A stretch of DNA of 64,000 bases from Bradyrhizobium diazoefficiens USDA 110 (GTDB taxonomy: Bacteria; Pseudomonadota; Alphaproteobacteria; Rhizobiales; Xanthobacteraceae): positions 8,604,001 through 8,668,000 of the forward strand of contig NC_004463.1 in assembly GCF_000011365.1 (NCBI RefSeq), in the 5' to 3' direction. A program made the translations under genes and the position numbers. The notes beneath the pieces were generated by a model that ran no database searches, was not told the DNA's origin, and saw only the letters and a program-made list of their open reading frames with translations. Shown here one piece after another: positions 60,898-64,000 of the stretch (position 1 is its first letter; each line of letters starts with the position of its first letter).

Positions 60898-60998
60898 GTC
60901 ATTCCGGGGCGATGCGCAGCATCGAGCCCGGAATCCATTGGGCCGCGAGACACGCGGTGAAATGGATTTCGGGTTCGCGCTACGCGCCCCGGAATGAC
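60898..60998. repeat. Extragenic palindromic repeat, family A, copy 6
   Basis: A 101-bp divergent copy: GTCATTCCGGGGCGATGCGC and CCCCGGAATGAC ends are kept, but the CTCGAGATTCC core is replaced by a longer arm pair (AATCCATT/AATGGATT) with a CGCGAGACACGCG hairpin. Confidence 0.88.
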
Positions 60999-61036
60999 GG
61001 CTTGGGAATATCTACGCGACGACGACTGCTTAAGGC

Positions 61037-61072
61037 AAAAAAATGCCCGGCTCAGGTTGACCCGGGCCGGGC
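61037..61072 (-). terminator. Terminator after the GNAT gene
   Basis: On the minus strand, a GCCCGGC/GCCGGGC stem (61066-61072 with 61045-61051) is followed by AT and a run of seven T (61037-61043). It lies 12 bases past the GNAT stop. Confidence 0.75.
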
Positions 61073-61083
61073 TTGCAGTGGTG

Positions 61084-61707
61084 TCAGGCCGAGGCTGAGG
61101 GGCTGTCGGCCTGACGGGAAAGGGCGGCGAGACGCCAGCTCGCGCAGGGAATGTCCTTCGGTGCGACCGCGATCTCCTTGTCGAAGCGCACCAGCTTCCA
61201 GTCATCGGGGTGATTGACGAAGGCAAATCCGGATTTGCGGGCGAGCGAGATCATGGTCTCGTTGGAGCGCAGCGTATCGCCGAACATGTGCTCGGCGCCG
61301 AGCGCCGCGGCGCGGCACTCAAGATTTTTCATGAGCGCAGTGGCGATGCCGTGGCCCTGCCAGCGATCGTCGACCGACAGGCCGAACTCGAGCGTCGCGG
61401 TTTCGGCATGCAGCGCGTAGCGCGCCTCGGCGACGATGGTCTCGAAGCCGTCGACCATCTTGGTCGCGACCACGGTGAAGCGCTCGCGCTCGCCCACCTG
61501 GAGGAAGTCGTGTAGCAGGCCCTTCGGCAATTCGCTGATCGCGCCGAAGAAGCGGTTGTAGCGGGAGCGGGTCGAGAGCGAACGGAAATAGTGCTGAAGC
61601 TCCTCGGTGTCGCGCGGCTCGACGAAGCGAACGTTGATCGCCTCGCCCTGCCGGGTGCGCAGGGCGTCCGAATATTGCTTCAGATCTTCCAGGCGAAGAG
61701 TGCTCAT
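61084..61707 (-). CDS. GNAT-family N-acetyltransferase
   Basis: A 207-residue protein: GEAINVRFVEPRDTEELQHY at the start of the fold, RYNRFFGAISELP, and the acetyl-CoA pyrophosphate loop DDRWQGHGIATALM (QGXGXA). The strand pair ISLARKSGFAFVNHPDDW completes the fold. Acceptor unknown; this type resembles acetyltransferases linked to stress or protein acylation. It lies 68 bases downstream of the DUF1127 gene in the same direction. Confidence 0.9.
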   Translation of the reverse strand: MSTLRLEDLKQYSDALRTRQGEAINVRFVEPRDTEELQHYFRSLSTRSRYNRFFGAISELPKGLLHDFLQVGERERFTVVATKMVDGFETIVAEARYALHAETATLEFGLSVDDRWQGHGIATALMKNLECRAAALGAEHMFGDTLRSNETMISLARKSGFAFVNHPDDWKLVRFDKEIAVAPKDIPCASWRLAALSRQADSPSASA

Positions 61708-61775
61708 GACACATGCCCTGAGAAAGAGGGACCGCCGGCGCCCCTGTAATCAGGCGGCGCCGGCCTGGCGGCCAA

Positions 61776-61979
61776 TCAGGCCCGCCAGAAGGGTTTGTCG
61801 GCCTCATAGGCGATGTCGGACCAGGACAGGCCGACGTCGTGGAGGTCGCGGGCGGTCCATTTGGTCAGCTCGCGGCGGGTCCGGTAGCGCTCGTGCCAGA
61901 CATGAAGCGTCTCGCCGATCTGCTGGATCAGGCCGGGCGCATGATGATTTGTCATCGAATTCTGGGTCAAGGTAGACAT
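61776..61979 (-). CDS. DUF1127 (YjiS-like) small protein
   Basis: A 67-residue basic protein whose C-terminal half RRELTKWTARDLHDVGLSWS with DIAYEADKPFWRA is the DUF1127 motif. This family of small Arg-rich proteins is common in Rhizobiales and has been tied to RNA-related regulation and phosphate/carbon physiology in Agrobacterium. AGGAGC precedes the ATG. It is divergent from the LysR gene, which probably controls it. Confidence 0.93.
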   Translation of the reverse strand: MSTLTQNSMTNHHAPGLIQQIGETLHVWHERYRTRRELTKWTARDLHDVGLSWSDIAYEADKPFWRA

Positions 61980-62089
61980 TTTCAGCTCCTGGAGCTAACT
62001 TGGCCGCTAATATCTGCGCTCGATCGCACTGCGACAAACGACAATTTGTACCTCTTCGCATGAAATAACGTCATGTATCCTGCTGCCAG

Positions 62090-62989
62090 ATGACTGCCAG
62101 ATTGCCCTCCCTGAACGGATTGCGGGCGTTCGAGGCGGCCGCGCGCCATCTCAGCTTCACGCTGGCGGCGAGCGAGCTGAACGTGACGCAGACCGCGATC
62201 AGCCATCAGATCCGGCGATTGGAGGAGGAGCTCGGCATCCGCCTGTTCATCCGGCAGAACCGCGCGCTGGCGCTGACGCCGGAAGCGCGCGACTATCTGC
62301 CGGGCGTCCGCGCCGCCTTCAACGACCTCCGCCTCGCCACCGACCGCCTGCTGCGCAGGGACGACGACAAGGTGCTGACGCTCTCGACGCTGGCCTCGCT
62401 TGCCGCAAAATGGCTGCTGCCGCGGCTGACGGATTTCCAGGAGCAGCATCCCGGCATCGACGTGCGGATCACCACGTCGACCAGCCTCGTCGACTTCCAG
62501 CGCGACGATGTCGATGCCGCAATCCGCTACGGCCGCGGCCAGTGGCCGGGCCTGCGTGCCGACTGGCTGATGGCGGACGAGCTGTTTCCGGTGTGCAGTC
62601 CGTCACTGCTGCGCGGTGACAAGCCGCTGCAGCGTCCGGAGGATCTGCGAAATCATCCGCTGCTGCACACCTCCAACGCCAACAGCGACGACTGGCGGCT
62701 GTGGCTGACGGCGGCAGGCCTGCCGGCCGATATCGCCAAGCAGCCCGGCATCACCTTCGACATGATCTTCATGACCATCCAGGCCGCGATCGACGGCATC
62801 GGCGTGGCGATGGGGCGGACATCCTACGTGCAGGACGACATCGCCAAGGGCCGCCTCGTCGTCCCCTTCAAGATCGCGCTGCCGGCCGATGCGGGCTTCT
62901 ACCTGGTCGCGCCGGAGGGTCGCCGCGAGGCGCCAAAGCTCGCCGCGTTCCGTCAATGGATCGTCGCTGCAACGCAAAATAAAGCCTGA
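62090..62989 (+). CDS. LysR-family transcriptional regulator, GcvA-like
   Basis: A 299-residue LTTR: N-terminal HTH LNGLRAFEAAARHLSFTLAA, SELNVTQTAISHQIRRLEEE, and a C-terminal effector domain (TLSTLASLAAKWLLPRLTDF). The signature LPSLNGLRAFEAAARHLSF is that of the GcvA group. Divergent from the DUF1127/GNAT pair across 110 bases, so this pair is the likely target. Ligand unknown. Confidence 0.94.
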   Translation: MTARLPSLNGLRAFEAAARHLSFTLAASELNVTQTAISHQIRRLEEELGIRLFIRQNRALALTPEARDYLPGVRAAFNDLRLATDRLLRRDDDKVLTLSTLASLAAKWLLPRLTDFQEQHPGIDVRITTSTSLVDFQRDDVDAAIRYGRGQWPGLRADWLMADELFPVCSPSLLRGDKPLQRPEDLRNHPLLHTSNANSDDWRLWLTAAGLPADIAKQPGITFDMIFMTIQAAIDGIGVAMGRTSYVQDDIAKGRLVVPFKIALPADAGFYLVAPEGRREAPKLAAFRQWIVAATQNKA

Positions 62990-63132
62990 AAAATCATCAG
63001 CTTCCTCTGGAAAACCGATTGACTCGCCGCGCCCTGCGCGGGAAGGGGTAGGACAGATTGTCGCAGCAGCACAACCTGTCGCCTGCCGAGAAGTGAGTTC
63101 CGGTCCGGCCACACTTGAAGGGGAGTAACGTC

Positions 63133-64000
63133 ATGGCTGGACCAGCCACCTCAACCAATCCGCCCGAGATCAAGTCGCGCATCGGCGCGATCCTGCGCGC
63201 CACATCCGGCAATTTCCTCGAGCAGTTCGACTTCTTCCTGTTCGGCTTCTACGCCGCCGCCATCGGCAAGGCGTTCTTCCCCTCCACCAACGAGACGGCC
63301 TCGCTGCTCAACACGTTCGGCGTGTTCTGGCTCGGCGCCCTGATGCGGCCCGTCGGCGCGATCGTGCTCGGGGCCTACATCGACCGCATCGGCCGCCGCC
63401 AGGGCCTGATCGTCACGCTCGGCATCATGGCCATCGGCACGGTCGTGATCGCGTTCTGCCCGAGCTACGCGACCATCGGCATCGCAGCGCCCGTCATCGT
63501 GCTGATCGGCCGCCTGCTGCAGGGCTTCTCCGCCGGCGTCGAGCTCGGCGGCGTGTCGGTCTATCTCGCCGAGATCTCGACGCCCGGCAACCGCGGCTTC
63601 TACACCTCGTTCCAGTCGTCGAGCCAGCAGGTCGCGATCTTCGTGGCCTCGATCCTCGGCTATCTTCTCTCCGAGGTGATGCCCGCCGACACGGTGGCCG
63701 CCTGGGGCTGGCGTATTCCCTTCTTCGTCGGCTGCCTGATCATCCCCCTGATCTTCTTCCTGCGGCGCACGCTCGAGGAAACGCCGGCCTTCCTCGCCAT
63801 GAAGAAGCATCCCACGGCGAGCGAGGTATTCGCCTCCGCGCTCGCCAACTGGCGCATCGTCATCCTCGGCATGATGATCGCGATCCTGACCACGACGACG
63901 TTCTACTTCGTCACCGTGTACACGCCGACGTTCGGCAAGACCGTGCTGAAGCTGTCGACGCAGGACGCGCTGCTGGTGACGCTGCTGGTCGCCGTAACCA
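63133..64000 (+). CDS. MFS transporter, metabolite:H+ symporter type (partial, runs off the window)
   Basis: At least 289 residues, cut by the window end. Seven or more helices; [20 protein letters not shown] and LIDRIGRR-like [10 protein letters not shown] (MFS loop 2-3 motif), [20 protein letters not shown] and [20 protein letters not shown] are typical of the MHS family (citrate/tricarballylate/shikimate-type). ATG 63133 follows GGGGAG. Likely imports an organic acid with protons. Confidence 0.93.
   Translation, partial: MAGPATSTNPPEIKSRIGAILRATSGNFLEQFDFFLFGFYAAAIGKAFFPSTNETASLLNTFGVFWLGALMRPVGAIVLGAYIDRIGRRQGLIVTLGIMAIGTVVIAFCPSYATIGIAAPVIVLIGRLLQGFSAGVELGGVSVYLAEISTPGNRGFYTSFQSSSQQVAIFVASILGYLLSEVMPADTVAAWGWRIPFFVGCLIIPLIFFLRRTLEETPAFLAMKKHPTASEVFASALANWRIVILGMMIAILTTTTFYFVTVYTPTFGKTVLKLSTQDALLVTLLVAVT

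Noticed and set aside
43122..60998. CRISPR array hypothesis for the repeated palindromes
   Set aside because: Copies are kilobases apart, not evenly spaced, and have no spacers or cas genes nearby.

Overview
The window reads as a stretch of an alphaproteobacterial chromosome, most likely Bradyrhizobium. The evidence is uniformly high GC with strong third-position GC bias, an initiator tRNA of the rhizobial type, many GST/SDR/crotonase-type catabolic genes, a membrane-ferritin iron exporter (MbfA) with an Irr-type iron-control palindrome, an OpgC-like glucan-modifying protein, and several families of extragenic palindromes typical of this genus. No insertion sequence, integrase, CRISPR array or rRNA was seen. 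One tRNA gene (tRNA-fMet) is present.

Layout. 0-13 kb: two separate 'GST + YafY/WYL regulator' loci with related operator-like palindromes, a cysteine-cluster protein, DUF3307 and DUF6157 proteins, a membrane-anchored TAXI binding protein without TRAP permeases, a MloK1-like cyclic-nucleotide-gated K+ channel, a crotonase-fold protein lacking both catalytic glutamates, a fatty acid desaturase, a MetX-like alpha/beta hydrolase and a zinc-ribbon/metallo-beta-lactamase-like protein. 13-24 kb: an acyl-CoA-ligase-type enzyme diverging from a lone LivJ-like binding protein, then a TetR-led cluster encoding a complete sugar-type (RbsABC-like) ABC transporter. One permease of that transporter is fused at its C-terminus to a strictosidine-synthase-like beta-propeller, and the next gene, translationally coupled, encodes a second free propeller. 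This is the most unusual system in the window. 24-31 kb: a YhiI-RbbA-YhhJ-like efflux operon, a DUF2059 protein and OpgC. 31-37 kb: a 1018-residue zinc-ribbon/class III cyclase/AAA/TPR signalling protein, divergent from an unrecognised protein and a cytosolic staphylococcal-nuclease-like protein with all catalytic residues.

36-41 kb: an SDR/ArsR divergent pair around a perfect 12-bp inverted repeat, a large Gly-rich autotransporter, and tRNA-fMet. A degenerate 59-bp direct repeat, terminator included, bounds this stretch and abuts the tRNA 3' end. 41-61 kb: a dense set of catabolic enzymes (coniferyl-aldehyde-type ALDH, GMC oxidoreductase, three SDRs, two paralogous AHL-lactonase-like MBL hydrolases around an FAH hydrolase and a GST, epoxide hydrolase, amidase, Zn-ADH, AidB-like ACAD, crotonase), interleaved with mbfA and with many extragenic palindromes. 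61-64 kb: GNAT acetyltransferase and DUF1127 protein divergent from a GcvA-like LysR regulator, then the start of an MFS transporter cut by the window end.

Functions are read from motifs and remembered family features only. No database search was possible. Start codons were chosen by Shine-Dalgarno spacing where visible.
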